The notes: generated by a model from the letters alone, not told the origin. Counted from the first letter of the stretch, positions 1-13,020 are shown. The stretch: 64,000 nt of DNA from Molossus alvarezi (GCA_037176705.1 CM073898.1:22180488-22244487); one strand, 5' to 3'. Program-made: numbers and translations.

Positions 1-3000
1 GAACTGCTTCTGTTGTGCGCGTGTATTTTTGTGTGGCAGGTATATGACGCATACCATCAGTTGATAAACACTGAGGATGTCCCAAATTAAGCAAAAGCTC
101 ATTAAGTTATCTTCTCAGTTAATTAAAAAAAAAAAAAAACCCACACAGATAACTTAATAGGCTTAACTTTGTGCCCTCAATTCTCCTTCATATTCCTGCT
201 GCAAGGACTTGACTGTTCATTCACAACCCTCTGACAGTCCGTTAGCACTGTCACCAAAAAGGTGTGAAGGGAAAGAGCAGGAGGTGTGAATCTAATCAAT
301 CTATTTCATAGCTCCATAGCAGTGACGGTGAATGGTTTAGTGGAGGAGAAGTTTTACACAAATGGGTAAAATGGAAGTTTCAGAGTATTGACACAGCTTA
401 CTCTCTACCTGGAATGCTCTAATTCTCTAGTATTCTCAGCATGGCAGGTTGGACAACAATTTAAAGTAGACATGTATCAACTCAACAGCACCACTGATGT
501 TTACTCATGTGATACACCTTAGCATTACCTAATATCTTGTAGACCACTGCCATCATGAAATATTCAGATTTTTTGTTCTAATGAATCCATATATTTTGTT
601 ATTTGCTAGTTTGTTCTTTTGTGTAGTAGTACACTTAGCTGGTTCATTTTGTGATTTTGAATTACCCAGCTAGTTATTAGAAGGCTGTGGTTGCTTAAAT
701 GTTTTGTTGATTGTGACAAGTGGCAAACTAAATAGTGATATACTGATAGTCAATAATGGCAAAAAGGAAAAAATACATGTGATATAATAGCCACCAACCT
801 ACCTCAGGCAAAATATATTTTCTTTTGCAGAGTATATGCTTTGGGCCTCTGCCATGAGCTCCAGCCCCAGGAGATTTCATTTGATGAGATTTAGCTCCAG
901 TTTTAGTTTGTTTCATTTCGAACATCATGGTTTTATTTAGTATGGCAAATGGCAATTATTCAGTTCTCAACATTACTGCCATAAAATCTTATGTAATTCA
1001 TATATAGCAAAATTACATAATGGAAGAAAAAAATTTTTTATTTCATAATGTTATGCAGATAAACTTTATACTTTTCAAATGTCTACCTGCTCAGTGAACT
1101 TCTGTAGATTTTATTAATGAGGCTAATTATTATTTTAAAAGTAGGCCTCAGCAAGCTAGAACTCAAATCTAAATGTTCCTGGACTTCTTTTAAATGTACA
1201 TTAGTAACTGATACGTATCTCACACAAACATGTATTGTTTAAGGCACAGGGGTCTCCAGTAGTGTTTATAGCACTTGTTGAAATTGTACTAATTGAGCAC
1301 AAGATAAATTCCGAAATTTCATTTTCTCTAACTCAGTTTTGACTTGCCTTTTGTCTCATCTTTCAACTATTAAGGGAGAGTCTTTTATCAAATTGCTATT
1401 AGTGATACAATATAGATTAAAAGGAAATAAATCCAGTATGCATTTATTATCTCCAATGTAATAAGAAAGCATATTTTCTCAACAGAGGTGTTTTCATAAA
1501 ATAAAGTTAATTATAAAAAATGTAATAGAATTTATCCAAGTTTTCTATATAAAAGCAGATTTCTGGCTGGTGCCATAGTCACCATTTTTGCATAGATGTG
1601 CCGTACAAATTTAGAATACATCTGTCAGGCAAGGGATAAACTTTGTCTCTTTAAATGTATCATAAACATCACTGTCTTGTTTGCAAAAAACAAACAAATT
1701 TATTTTTATAACACATTTCAAAAATAGGAGTAGGTGCTTGGACACCTGAGAAATACATTTCACTTTTGTGAAAAAAAAAAAAAAAAGAAATTAAGTTGGC
1801 TGTCTACCAATATTGCTTTATGGAAAACATTGAAGTGGCAATATGTGGACTGTACTTTCTCACGTAGTTTACTAGTTATTGTAGTAGTAAGAAGAACCTT
1901 TAATTTAGTATTTAAGGAATTTATCAAAAGTTCAAGATGGCACACCCTATAATATTTCTCAGAAAAGATTCATAGAGTAGGAGGTATACCACCATGATGA
2001 TTAATGCCCATCTGCTTTAAAAATAATTCTAGAAAGAAATTTATGCATTAGTTCATTCCTTTTTTGGTTAGCTCCAATGGCTTATATGACAAGAACTCTG
2101 TGATTCCTTTTTTTACCATGCAAACACAGACAACTGATTGTAGCCTTAATGTTAATTGACTCATTGACTAAACAACTTCTATATGAGATTAAATCTGAAG
2201 GTTTCTATTAACATCTTGCAAGATATTGTGGCTCATCTTTAAAATTTTAGAAAACAAAACAACAAAGCTTTTTTTTAAGGCTCTTGTTCACATTTCTTTT
2301 ATGAATCGTATCTTGATTCACACGATTTTACTGATATTTTCTCTCTTAGAGGAAGTCTTATTTTCCTCTGTAACACATATCCAAGGTGATAGATGATTAT
2401 AACAGGCTTTCTCAAGAAATACCCAAATTCAAATAGACTCAAGTGTCTGTCAAAATTAAATCATACCCTTCATGGTTGTCAATGGCATCATGGTTTGGCC
2501 ATGTTCCTTGACACCTCTATGGTATTATTAAAATCCCAACTTACCTAGATGGTTCAAAGTTAAAATTTGAAAATTGTGCATCATAAATTTTGTGATTATT
2601 GGATCTCATCCATTTTCTTTGAGCAAACAAATATATTCCCAGTTCCATCTGAACTTCTTTGATATAATTATATGAAGTTTAAGGAGAACGATAGTGAACC
2701 CATAATTTAAGATTGTATTTAGAAAGCTATTATGTGGCCAGGAGAAAGAGATTAACAAGATTGATTCTTCTGCTTTTATTGTAGATAGCAAGTTCTTTTG
2801 TTTATTTAGAAGTAAACAATGTCCTTGAGAAATATTCCCATTTATTCTCTCTTTCCCTCTCTTTTTTCTCTCTCTCCTCAAAACAGTAACTATGGCAATT
2901 GTGAAATTCAGTTTGAGAACTTAAGTATTTATGGATCCTATATATTTTTTTCTAGACATAATCTGTAACTCATCATCATCATCACTGTTACAGTGAGAAT

Positions 3001-3259
3001 CATGGGGAAATAGGAATTTTTTTTCTAGAAATAATCATTATTCCCAACTTGCTGGTGGTACCTATTTTGGTTAGTAGAAGAAAATATAAAAACTTCCCAC
3101 AAAATATATTAATAGAGTCATCATTATGAACATTCATCAGTATGGTTATCCTCATATTTATGCAATTCAATGAGAATTTCTCTCTCTCTGTCTGTATTAG
3201 CAGTTATTTCGTGAGTCATCTGTGATGTTGGCAATTTGCTGAAAGTCATGCTTCAAACC
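1..3259. other. AT-rich stretch, no gene seen
   Basis: Strongly AT-rich sequence with short poly(A) runs near 126-140 and 1769-1785. The open frames on both strands are below 95 codons and low in complexity; the one at 1734-1952 simply reads through a poly(A) run. I recognise no repeat family, RNA gene or exon. The poly(A) runs may be tails of retrotransposon copies too decayed to recognise. Confidence 0.6.
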
Positions 3260-3477
3260 CGAGTTTAGCAAACTTTTGTCTATAAAGAGCTAACCAGTAC
3301 ATGTTGAGCTCAAGGGCCTTATGGCCTCTGTTAACTACTCAACTCTGTGCTTGTATCATAAAAGCAGCCAGAGACAACACATACGAGAATATGTGTGTCT
3401 GGCTTTCAGTTAAACTTTATCTACAAAAACAGATGGTGGGTCAGATTTGGACTGCAGGCAATAGTTAGCCAACTCCT
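3260..3477 (+). mobile_element. hAT-Charlie non-autonomous DNA transposon relic
   Basis: The ends form imperfect inverted repeats: GAGTTTAGCAAACT on the left and, read from the other strand, GAGTTGGCTAACT on the right. The body has features of a common mammalian hAT-Charlie MITE, including CTGTTAACTACTCAACTCTG, AAAGCAGCCAGAGACAA and AAACTTTATCTACAAAAACA. The family is assigned from memory of the mammalian consensus and I do not claim a subfamily. It has no coding capacity. Confidence 0.65.
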
Positions 3478-6040
3478 TTTTCTAAACAGTTCTCACATTA
3501 GACACTAGATACATTCAGCGTAGATGTTAGCCTTTACTTGGAACTAAGTTATATGTCAAAGGCATTTCCAGTATTAAGAGAACATATTCAAAGTTATAAT
3601 TAATTTGTGGAATAATAACAATGATTGGTAGTGGAGTCATGATATAATTTTTAAAATGTGCATGGTTTGGAAATGGGTAAGGCCAAAATAAAATCTATGA
3701 TTATTTTGAGCTCCTTAGATGTTCAAGTAAAAGCTGTTGATTATTATTGATGGTTATTATTTTTACAAAGAAGAACATGGCTTCCAAAATAAATATCAGA
3801 CCCTCGTATAATTTGAAATTAGAGTAGATTGTTAATCCCATATATTCACCTTAAAATTTGAGAGCTAGACAAGTTGTATTGGTAGGTCAAAATAATATCC
3901 TGCAGAACACAGATGAGACTAGACTGATTTCTAAGGTTCCCTTCTGGTCTAATATTTAATGGTTCTATCTAAATGTGTACATCAAGGTTCTTATCAAATG
4001 TGACTGGAAATCTGGGAGGAAGGACAAAGGTTGTTTGTCACTTCAAGAGACTGAGAAATGATCTCCTACACATTATGACTTCTTTGACTACTGAAGTTGA
4101 AGATTTTCATGAAAATTTATTTCTCCCTTCTTTTGGATGAATTCTCTCTATGCCTTTGACAGTTTTACTACTCTAATGTTCATCCTTTTCTTGTTGAATT
4201 ACACAGAAAATTTAGGACAATAATACTTTGACAAATACATTGCAAATATTGTATTTGGTTTGTCTCTGACTCTCAGCAGCTAGGATTTCAGCAACCTGAC
4301 TACTTGAGTATGCTGACCTTGGAGTCCCATTCATTTCATACACTTATCTATGCTTCCCTGCTGGAATTTCTTCTTTGGAATTTCCTAATGGGCAAATATC
4401 CTCTCTCTGAGTCTCCCAATAGTCTTATAGATCTTTGGCATACACAGAGTTAGTTATTTGGTTATAGTTATTGGAGTCTGCTCTTAATGCTGTGGAGAGA
4501 ATCTAGCTTAAAAGGCTACCCTCAGCCAATTCTAGGTGCGGCCATTGCTACAATTAAAGTCTGTTTCATGCTTCCTGGATCATTTTACATTCTTTTACCA
4601 AATACCAATATAGATCTGCTAAATCGTTTTGTATGGACCCAATAAAAATGAAGCTGAAGACTTTGATTCTAATCTCCTAAATTTACAAACTGTTTGGTAT
4701 CAACCAGACACAGGTCCCAGAAAAAAATGGGCAAAATATGAAATAATTGATGGTTATTAAAAAAAAACAAAAACAAAAAAAACTACACAGAATAAATAGT
4801 TCAAAACTCTCTTGATTAGGGGCCAGATGTAATATACTGACATAAATATATTAGCAAAATTAAATTAATGTGGAAAAAAAAATCTATTCCAGTGTCTTTG
4901 TCCTGCATGTGGACTTTAATGCAGCTTGGTACTCCATAGGAAGGGTTCATCATTGGTGGCTACTGTTTCTTCTTCTTTGCACATGGTGGTGACTCATCAT
5001 AGAAATATATTTCAGCAATACCCAAATTGTCAATAAACAAAAGGTTAATAAAAGGACCAGATCTGCATTTTAATGCATTTTCATTTTACAGTCACTAACA
5101 TATTAAAGTCACTATAACATTTTCCAAATCTGATTTTGGCACACTAAGATAAAATGTGCCTACATATTCTGACTAAACTGAATGTTTGAAGGATAAAAAC
5201 CATACAGAAAGTCTTATTAACTTTTAAAGACAGAAAAGTTATAAATTCTATGTTACATTAGAGAATGATTATGGAATAAAATAGCAAGAGATTACAGACT
5301 AAAATATTTTTATTTTAACAAAATCATTTCAAGCTTATAAATACAAATGAATTGTCCTATATCTTTCTAATGGAAGTCTTTGCAAGTTTGATATTATGTA
5401 TCTTGGAATAAATCCCAGGTAATACCTGAGGTTTTCATTGACAAGACGATACATATATTCTCAGAAACCCATTTGGAAATATTACTGTTGGTCTGTCTCT
5501 CCATGCAGAAAGAGAATAGAGAATAGCTTTTCTTGATCACTTATTGGTAAAAGTCAAAACAGAAGAAAGAAACGTATACTAATAATAGAGCTTAAATTTA
5601 ATACTTAAATGAAAATTAATATGACATAATTGGCTAATCATCAATAAAAGAAAAATGTATTTTCCAGTAAAGGAAAAATGTATTGTTTATCTAAGAAGTA
5701 ATTTAACATGTAGCAAGATGACAGAATGTAGATACAGAATGAAAACCTTTTTAGTAAAAGATAGCTTAGAATGCATTTATTAAACATTGCTGTGACTATT
5801 TCAAAAGGATTTTAACTTTTAATAAAGTACACACCTAACAAGGATTAATAAATTAGAGTTCAACCTCCGATCATTTTTCTTCTTTATCTCACATATTGAA
5901 AGTACAGTAAGAGGTAAGTGGACTAGGAGTCCTTCTAGAAAGAAAAGCAGGATGTTGGAGAAGAAAAGATGAGAAATGGGACATATATAACATTGTTAAA
6001 AGTTAGTTGAAATCTGACTTGAAACAAAACCTAAAGAAAA
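3478..6040. other. AT-rich stretch, no gene seen
   Basis: Unique-looking AT-rich DNA with no open frame of note and no repeat I can place. A purine-rich A run lies near 4759-4782. The only local oddity is a near-duplicate of AAAAATGTATT around 5650-5685. Confidence 0.55.
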
Positions 6041-6413
6041 GCTGTGGTACATTTACACAATGGAATACTATACGGCTGTAAGGAAAGAAGGATCTCTTAG
6101 CCTTTGTGATAGCATGGGTGGACCTGGAGATTATTATGCTAACACGATCTCACTTATACTTGGAATCTAATGAACAAAACAAAATAAGTCCAGAGGCATG
6201 GATACCTGGAACAGACGGACAGGTCTCAAAAAGGAGGGAGTTGGGGGGAACAAGAAGAGATGAATCAAAGAATTTATATGCAGATATGCACAGCCCATGG
6301 GCACAGACAATAGTGTGGGGAAGCCCTGGGGTGGGGCAGGGGCTGGGTGGAAGTGGGCAAAGGTGATGTGGGGAATGGGAGACATCTGTAATACTGTCAA
6401 CAATGAAAAAGAG
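6041..6413 (+). mobile_element. LINE-1 3' end fragment (sense)
   Basis: Begins with the conserved end of L1 ORF2 and the 3' UTR: TTTACACAATGGAATACTA, then GATCTCACTTATACTTGGAA. It ends with the G-rich tract and the GTAATACTGTCAACAATGAA terminus typical of laurasiatherian L1s. The copy is heavily 5' truncated, and the surviving ORF2 tail is not open. A related 3' end lies near 15.2 kb. The 86-codon frame inside it is a by-product of the 3' UTR. Confidence 0.8.
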
Positions 6414-7699
6414 AAGCAATTGATGTGGGATTAATATGCTAAATCAGTAGACTGGTTCTCTTTCTCTAGCAGTTTACAAATGATGGTAGTTAGCATTCAT
6501 GTAAAAATAAAACAAATACCTATCGAATAAACAGATGTAATAATAATAAACACACATATGTATGATTTAGGTGATCGATATATTACTAATGTTATGCACA
6601 CACAAACTGAGTTATGTTTAATGACCTGGACGAATTCACAGTCTAAAGAAAATTCATACTTTTTAAAATGTGTAATTTGGTCCACCCAAAATATATATTA
6701 AACAATATAATTAGGTACTGTCTTTAGAAACAGTGTAAAACATGGCTATTGAAGTAGCCTTTTAATTACACTTCTAATCATCTCCTTAGTGGTTGTAATG
6801 GACACTCTGTGGGGCCCAGCTCACCCCTCCAGTTTGCTCACAGCTGTTGCCACCCTGAGGGCCACACATACTTGTGGACTCCATGAGTCTGGCCCCAGTC
6901 ACATCTGATTGGACCAGGAGCAGAACACTGATGAAGTGGGGACCTTTTCAGAGGCCTGCTGTTGCAGAAAGCTTGAAATTTGGGGACAGGGAGGTTGGAT
7001 TATTTAACCGCCGATACTGAACCTATGGATAGGGCAGGTAGAGCCAGATTTGGGCCAAATATAGATGAAGCAGGAGAGTTGGATGGACATGCACAGAAGA
7101 ATAGATTGGAGACACCCTAGAGAAAGAAACATGGACAGAGTAGTTGTTTTGGTTCCTGCCAGTGCATTCTTTGTTTTTTCTTCAATCTCTGTGATTTCTG
7201 ACTGCATTCCCTGATCTAAATTCTTTACTCTTTCAGTACTTTCACTATTTTTTTTTTTTGTGGCTGATTTTGCTTAAGGGATTTTAGAGATGTTTTTGTT
7301 ACTTGCAAACAAGTGGTTTTTCACCAAGGCATTAGTTTTTATTTAAAATTTATATTTCTTTCAACGTGTGATATTGGGACAAACACGTCAGCAACTTGAA
7401 AAAAACAATTTAGATCTTTAACTTAGACTGTAAGCAAAAATATATAACTTACACTACATTTGAATATGTTATTATAAGTAGAATAACAGATTTTTAAAAA
7501 GCAAAGTTTTGAAGACGGCATGAATTTTTAAATTTAGGAGTACAGTAAAATTACTGAATTTAACAGTATAATTTAAAACTATGCATGCTAAAGGCAAAGT
7601 AAACTATATTATAATAGTAGCAATTGATTATATATACACTACATATGACAGTATTTCTATCTTTTGTCAATCGATGGTCTGGTCATGGGGGAGGGCAAT
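6414..7699. other. No gene seen; mixed-composition stretch
   Basis: 6414-6780 and 7200-7690 are AT-rich with nothing recognisable. 6790-7180 is richer in GC and may be a decayed repeat: it begins GGACACTCTGTGGGGCCCAG and runs to about 7150. I cannot assign a family. Confidence 0.45.
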
Positions 7700-8240
7700 T
7701 CAACAACAGGCATCCCTGATTTGGGGTGTGGAGAAGAAAACTTCACTCAGTGCAGAACAGCTCAACTATGACATAGCATGGCTATGAGGCAGCCTGAGGC
7801 CAGGCAGCCCTGGGGCCAGGCCTTGCTCTGGCTGGACGGCTCTGCTCTGCTCCTTACCAGCAGACTGGTGTGCTCCACCTTGCTCTGGTTTGCCCCATTC
7901 TGTGCCACTCTGCTCTGGCATGCGCTGGTCTGTTTCGCTCCGCCCTGGTGAGACATCTTCGGTGTTTCAGCTCAGCCAGGGAAATACAGTCTTCAGTCTT
8001 GGGTGCAAAGGGAAAGTTCACTCTCAGAGACAGAGGAGGAGCTGGTTTATATAGACAGAAGTCTTGCCCCTGGTTCCTGATTGATCCATCCTCGTGCAAA
8101 TGAGGACTCTAAATCTATACAGTCTGATTGGTGCAAAATGCACTTTCCTGATTGGTCAGAAGAGAGCTTCTCTGATTGGTCAGGGAAGATGGTGCTAGGG
8201 ATATAGCTGTGCAGCTTCCATTGGATGGGGAAAACGTCAG
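7700..8240 (-). mobile_element. LTR of a class I-like endogenous retrovirus (antisense)
   Basis: Read on the minus strand, this block has the layout of a retroviral U3-R. Three CCAATCAG boxes lie at 8124-8131, 8148-8155 and 8172-8179. A TATA box, CTATATAAA, lies about 70 bp downstream at 8046-8054, followed by a GC-rich leader with a degenerate CAGAGCAG-type repeat at about 7800-7960. The composition is GC-rich and CpG-containing, unlike the flanks. I infer class I (gamma-like) from the CCAAT/TATA layout. The exact borders and family name are not fixed. No gag or pol sequence is visible beside it, so it could be a solo LTR. Confidence 0.6.
8046..8179 (-). promoter_or_regulatory. Predicted LTR core promoter: three CCAAT boxes plus TATA
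   Basis: Minus strand. Inverted CTGATTGG motifs occur at 8124, 8148 and 8172, 24 bp apart, with a TATATAAA box at 8046-8054. The arrangement matches a pol II U3 promoter. It would direct transcription toward lower coordinates. Activity is inferred from motif layout only. Confidence 0.5.
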
Positions 8241-8743
8241 TCCTGTTGGTTGAAGTAGGATTCCAGAAGCTCCTCTTTCAGGGCTGGCGCGGAGGGCAGA
8301 AAGCGAGGCAGGCAGTTCCCTGGAGAGGCGGGCAGTTCAGTGCAGGCTGCTCCTCCAGCAGTGCCTGAGAGACCCCCGTGTGGGAACGGCTGCTCGGTTC
8401 TGGTTTTTAAAAATCTGAGCCCAGTTAGCCACCAAGAGCTCTTAGTAGGCATCTTCTTTCTCAGGGTCCACACTTGCTTATATAAATATCTCAGAAAAAC
8501 TTCTAAGAGAAATACTAAGAATTTGACGGGCAAATGGACCTAGTTCCAAGTTCACAGAGATAAACAACCAATCACGTTCCAGGTTCACGAAGAACAACCA
8601 GTTGCAGACAGCTAACTAGATGTTCCCGAATAAATAACACAGCAGCTCACGAGAGAGCCAATCCAAGAACTTTGCTCTGCTCCTGGGTCTTCTCGGTGAA
8701 ATCCTTGCCTTCAGTCCCTCTCAGTGAGCTCTCCTAACAACAT
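8241..8743. mobile_element. Second LTR-like segment, orientation uncertain
   Basis: GC-rich DNA continuous with the LTR above. On the plus strand it shows a CCAATCACG box near 8568, TTATATAAATATC at about 8478, AATAAATAA at about 8622, and a pyrimidine-rich U5-like end that finishes in CTAACAACA. That would make it a plus-strand LTR, head-to-head with the neighbour. The alternative is that it is the long U3 of the same minus-strand LTR, starting TGTTGTTAGG at 8742. The sequence alone does not decide. Confidence 0.4.
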
Positions 8744-10658
8744 GCCGCCTGATTCAGTTCATATTTGCTCGAATGAACTCTTAAACATTTTAATGTGCCT
8801 CATTTTATCTTTTAACACATTAAACATAGAGAAGGCTTTTAATTGCAGGGGAAAGATGCCATCATGTGTATCAAGATAAGATTTGTAAGACATGAGGTCC
8901 CTAGGCATATTGTAGATATTGTAGCAATGGGAATTTTGTCAGTACTTAAAAAGGCAAAAACAAGCCTTGGTTGGAAAGTGCTAGTGGGATTTTAAACTAC
9001 AATAGGAAAGGTCAGTTTTAACTACAATACAATAAATCCAGCTGCTTACATGGTAAGTCTTTATTGAAACGGTGGCTGTTATATTCCTATAAAAGTTTTT
9101 TTAGTTGTTAATTACATGCCCATCAGAATAATGAAAGAGTAATTATCCTTATTGTACTTAGTGACATTGAAACCTCTATTATTCTGTGATTGGAGCTGCA
9201 TAACTACAGATAATTGTTGCTACTGCATTGCCTGTTCAAATATAGCTTTGCAAAAATTACTTTATTTTAATTAAACATGTTTAGGGTTTTAAAGTTTTGT
9301 TTGCTATAATAACCAAACTAGCTCTATTTAAATGTCACAATGGTGTATATTTCTCTAACTCTCGTTAATCAGTTTTTTAGCAAATCCACTGTTCAACTCT
9401 AGATAAACTGACCTTACTCCAACTTAAAAATAAACTATGTGAAATATAAAACAAAATGATTGATGTATTTTTTTTTCTATGACCCAATTCTAAAAGCAAA
9501 ACTAGAATTTGTTCTAATTATACTGGTGATAATGTTTTTAGCTCTAGGAGATGGTGCCATTGGGCAAAAAACTACTTCTTAAAGTTTTAATGATAATAAA
9601 ATGTTGGAAATCATCTATAATAAATATGACACAATTAGCTCAGAACAAAATAAAAGAACAGTAACCAAGAGAAGTCTAAGACCCCTTTATCAAAGATGCG
9701 GTCATCTCAGAAAACTTATTAGGAGTCAGCCACATAACTTGCGCAGGCAGACTGCTCAGAATTCAATCAATTCCCTTTACACTTTTGACTTTGTACAATA
9801 AATAATGCACCACCAAATCTGCACGGTTCATTTGTCTGTCTAGGATTCATAGGCACATTTTCTGGTGGTGTCACTGGCTGTCATTCCTTCTCTGCACATG
9901 TGACTGTGTGGTTGGAATTCACTCATAGAACCAACCAGGGGTCTTTGCACTGTTGTTTATGCTGCTTTGAATCTGGGAAACTTTAATTCAAGTGCACAAA
10001 CTCAAATGAAAACCACAGTATGGAATTTTAAATACTCCATTTACATCCAAGATAACCCATCATAAGGCACCTAAGAGTCCCCTACACTGCAGAATGATGG
10101 CACCCTGAAGACATTGGGCCTGCAATTCATGGGCAATGAAATGTCCCAGTCAGAGAAATCAGGAGAAAGATGAGGAGCTGAGCATAATGCAAAGAGAAAC
10201 TGACTAAGGACTCGATCTGTCCTTAATACTAAAGCCTCTTCTCATCCAGGTAGCAATAAAATTATCCTTTAATATTCAGTTCACATAATCAGCTGTTTGA
10301 ATACAGGACTAACATAGGTAGGCACATTGCTAAGAAACATGGAAAATATGTATCAAAATCTGAACTCATTTTCTTCCCTGATCATGACAGCTTTTATCTA
10401 AATTCCTCTGTTAGTTAGTTTCTCTGTTTTGTTTTTCTGCTTGTCAGTTTTGTTTGTGGTAAAAGGTATTTACATTTTCCAGTTATCCCCGCCTTGGGTT
10501 GCCTTTTGCTCTCTTTCAGATAAATTCTGTCCATATTCTTTCTTCCTTTCTTCTTCTCTAACAGTACATTTCTGCTTCTGATTCTAATATTAGGATATTC
10601 TTCTTACTTTCTTTGCCTTTCAAATACATATCTACCTGCCCCAATTTTTGGCTTGCTT
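8744..10658. other. No gene seen
   Basis: AT-rich stretch without a recognisable repeat. The longest frame (9601-9801, 66 codons) has no supporting features. 9860-10250 is slightly richer in GC but matches nothing I know. Confidence 0.5.
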
Positions 10659-10659
10659 T

Positions 10660-10850
10660 AGGTCCCAACTCAAATGCTGCTTTCATTGAAGAATCTTTCC
10701 TAATGACTCACATCTGAGTATCGTAACTTTTAAACCTTTTTTGGTCCTCTCTGAGATTACATTTTCTATTTTGCATTAGTCGTTTATTACTTGTTATTTT
10801 ATCCTACTAATTTGAAAATTCTTTGAGCTAAGTCCCTATTCTAGGAATGA
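10660..10850 (+). mobile_element. LINE-2 fragment (sense)
   Basis: Contains the late L2 pattern: CAACTCAAATGCTGC, then GAAGAATCTTTCCTAATGACTCA, a pyrimidine-rich spacer, and ATTCTTTGAGCTAAGTCCCT in the place of the usual 'gagctccttgagggcaggga' segment. It is highly diverged and has no coding capacity. Confidence 0.5.
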
Positions 10851-11426
10851 GTTATATCACAAAAAGTAACATCACTTTCAATTTTACAGACTGTAAGATG
10901 AGAAGAATCTAATATTTAAATTTTTAATATTTAAATTTGGGACATGTATGTATATAGGCTAACAAGAGAAACTTTATCTGTCACTTCATATCAGTTTTCA
11001 TTAAAGAAGACAAAGATATGATAGTTTTTATGTGTAATGTGACCATTTACACAGTGAATTTATTGTGAGATGTAATATTTACAGGAGATGACAGTGAAAA
11101 TTGCAGTGTTCTTTCTACTTCATGAAGATCATGCTCAAGTATAGGAGTAGTATCCACAAATATTTTAACTCTTTATAATTTATAATCAGAAATGCTTTTT
11201 ATAAATACAGACCATTTAAAAGTGAGATTTAAATAATGTAACTAACCACTTTTGCAGCAAAATATTCTAGATTTCAATTTTGGAAGCTAAAAATAATTTA
11301 AAAAGAATAATGGAAGAAAATCTAAAGAGATAAATCTTTTCCGTAGCATTTGATTAAGGACCCTATATAATTTACTTTGGATTTCCTGATAGTGTGGACA
11401 CAGTGTGCATGAATGGGTTGGTCAGT

Positions 11427-11652
11427 GTTTCTACAGCACACGGAAACAGTCAGATTTTCTACAGCACACGAGAACAGTCAGATCTCCTACAGCACATGAA
11501 AACAGTCAGATCTCCTACAGCACACAAAAACAGTCAGATTTCCTACAGCACACGAAAACAGTCAGGTTGTCTGCAGCACATGACAACAGTCAGATTTTCT
11601 ACAGCACATGACAACAGTAGGATTTTCTACAGCACATGACAACAGCAGCATT
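11427..11652 (+). repeat. 28-bp minisatellite, 8 units
   Basis: The core CTACAGCACA (one copy CTGCAGCACA) starts at 11431, 11459, 11487, 11515, 11543, 11571, 11599 and 11627, so every step is exactly 28 bp. The units otherwise vary by a few substitutions: ACGG/ACGAG/ATGAA/ATGAC, then AACAGTCAG. The last two units share the ATGACAACAG variant. The units abut directly with no spacers. Because 28 is not a multiple of three, two overlapping open frames of 81 and 68 codons run through it and give the same peptide motifs in rotating order. I regard these frames as a by-product. Confidence 0.92.
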
Positions 11653-12283
11653 ATGCAATCAGCCTCCCACAAACTCACTTCTTGGGAGAAGGGTTAACAT
11701 CTGGTAGAAAATGGCTCCTGTCCAAATTATGTCTCACTAAAAGCCAGCAGGAGAGAAAGGCAAGTATTTTTCACTCCTAGAAATCAGAAATGGACGTTCA
11801 ACCAGTATGGAAAAAGAATAATGAAAATCAGTCTTTTGATCACAGTTTTGGAATGCTTATATACCTACATCTGTAATCATTAATTATAAATTAAAATTTA
11901 TAATTATAATTAATTACAGAGGCTGTAACATTTGAAAATGCTGGAAATAATAGTCATTTCTCAAGTTTATTATTGTGCCCAGTTTCCCCCCTAATTTCTT
12001 ACATCACCACATATACAATACATGCATATATATTTTTGGGGGCCCAAAAGATATTTGTTTCATTGTTTTATATTCTATGGCTTTGGCTTTCAGGAACCTT
12101 TTATGCCAATCAGTTCAATTCTTTAAAACACCTAAACTTCCTTTTGTGGAATCCAAAGTAAACATCATTCATCTACGGGATTAAACATAGCTCTACTGAA
12201 AGCATATTTTCACCTCTAGGAGTTTCTCAGATTACACATATAACACATGTTATCAGGAAGACAAAACTGACCAGTCTGAAATG
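11653..12283. other. No gene seen
   Basis: AT-rich. It contains a local AT palindromic tract near 11879-11915 (TTAATTATAAATTAAAATTT and its near-complement). Overlapping frames of 62 and 69 codons at 11973-12184 have no recognisable features. Confidence 0.5.
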
Positions 12284-13020
12284 ATATCTTTCAATATGTG
12301 ATCCACAGAACCCTGGGCGCCCTGAGAAAATTTTAGGAGGTCCATGAGGTCAAAACCATTTCATAATATTATTCTAATTTTGTTCATTGCCTTGTGAACA
12401 TTGCACTAATTACGCAAAGCCAATGGTGGGTAGAACTGCTGGTGCCTTAGCATGAGTAAAAGCAGTGGCTTGAAGCCATACTAGCAAGTTCACTGTCACG
12501 AACTTACAGGGGGAAAAGCCAGTTTCATTTAAGACTATAAAGCAATAAAACTAATTAATTTTACTAAATCTCAACCCCAGAATACATATCTTATTAAAAT
12601 TTTATGCAAGAGAATAGGAAATATACATAAAGTACTTATAATACAAACCAAAATCTGATGTTATGCAGAGAGAAAGTGACTGTAGAACTGTTTGGAGTGC
12701 AGGCTAAATTGGCTACTTTTTTCATGGACTGCCATTTTATTTTTCTTAAAGAATAACTGATAGACAAACTTTGGTTATTTAGACTTGGATTTTGACATAT
12801 GTTCTCTCAAAAGTGAAGGAACCAAGCCTGTTATTTGAAGGGAAACAATGAACAGTGTTTGTTGGCAATGATAAAATATGAACTTCCAAGGAAAATTTAA
12901 AGGTTTTGAAAATTTCTATCTATCATTAAAAGCGTAACAACTTCCTAATACTTGAAGACTTTTTTGATGAGATCCGTGGTGATATTAACAAATGTGATAT
13001 TTTGCTCTATTATTGTGCAG
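12284..13020 (+). mobile_element. Charlie (hAT, ZBED-type) transposon, 5' part
   Basis: Starts with the degraded 5' end and leader of a Charlie element (TGATCCACAGAACCCTGGGC, GGTCCATGAGGTCAAAACCA). It then passes into transposase-derived sequence: GTGGGTAGAACTGCTGGTGCC, CTTCCTAATACTTGAAGACT and GATGAGATCCGTGGTGATAT. The reading frame is destroyed by stops and indels, so this is a dead copy of an autonomous hAT transposase gene. Identification rests on memory of the Charlie/ZBED consensus. The element continues after an interruption. Confidence 0.7.

Noticed and set aside
11394..11639. Open frames with a repeated Ser/Thr/Gln/His peptide
   Set aside because: A direct by-product of a stop-free 28-bp tandem repeat; no gene context.
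11427..11652. Regular 28-bp repeats resembling CRISPR unit length
   Set aside because: The units abut with no spacers, the host is a mammal, and no cas-like gene exists. It is a minisatellite.
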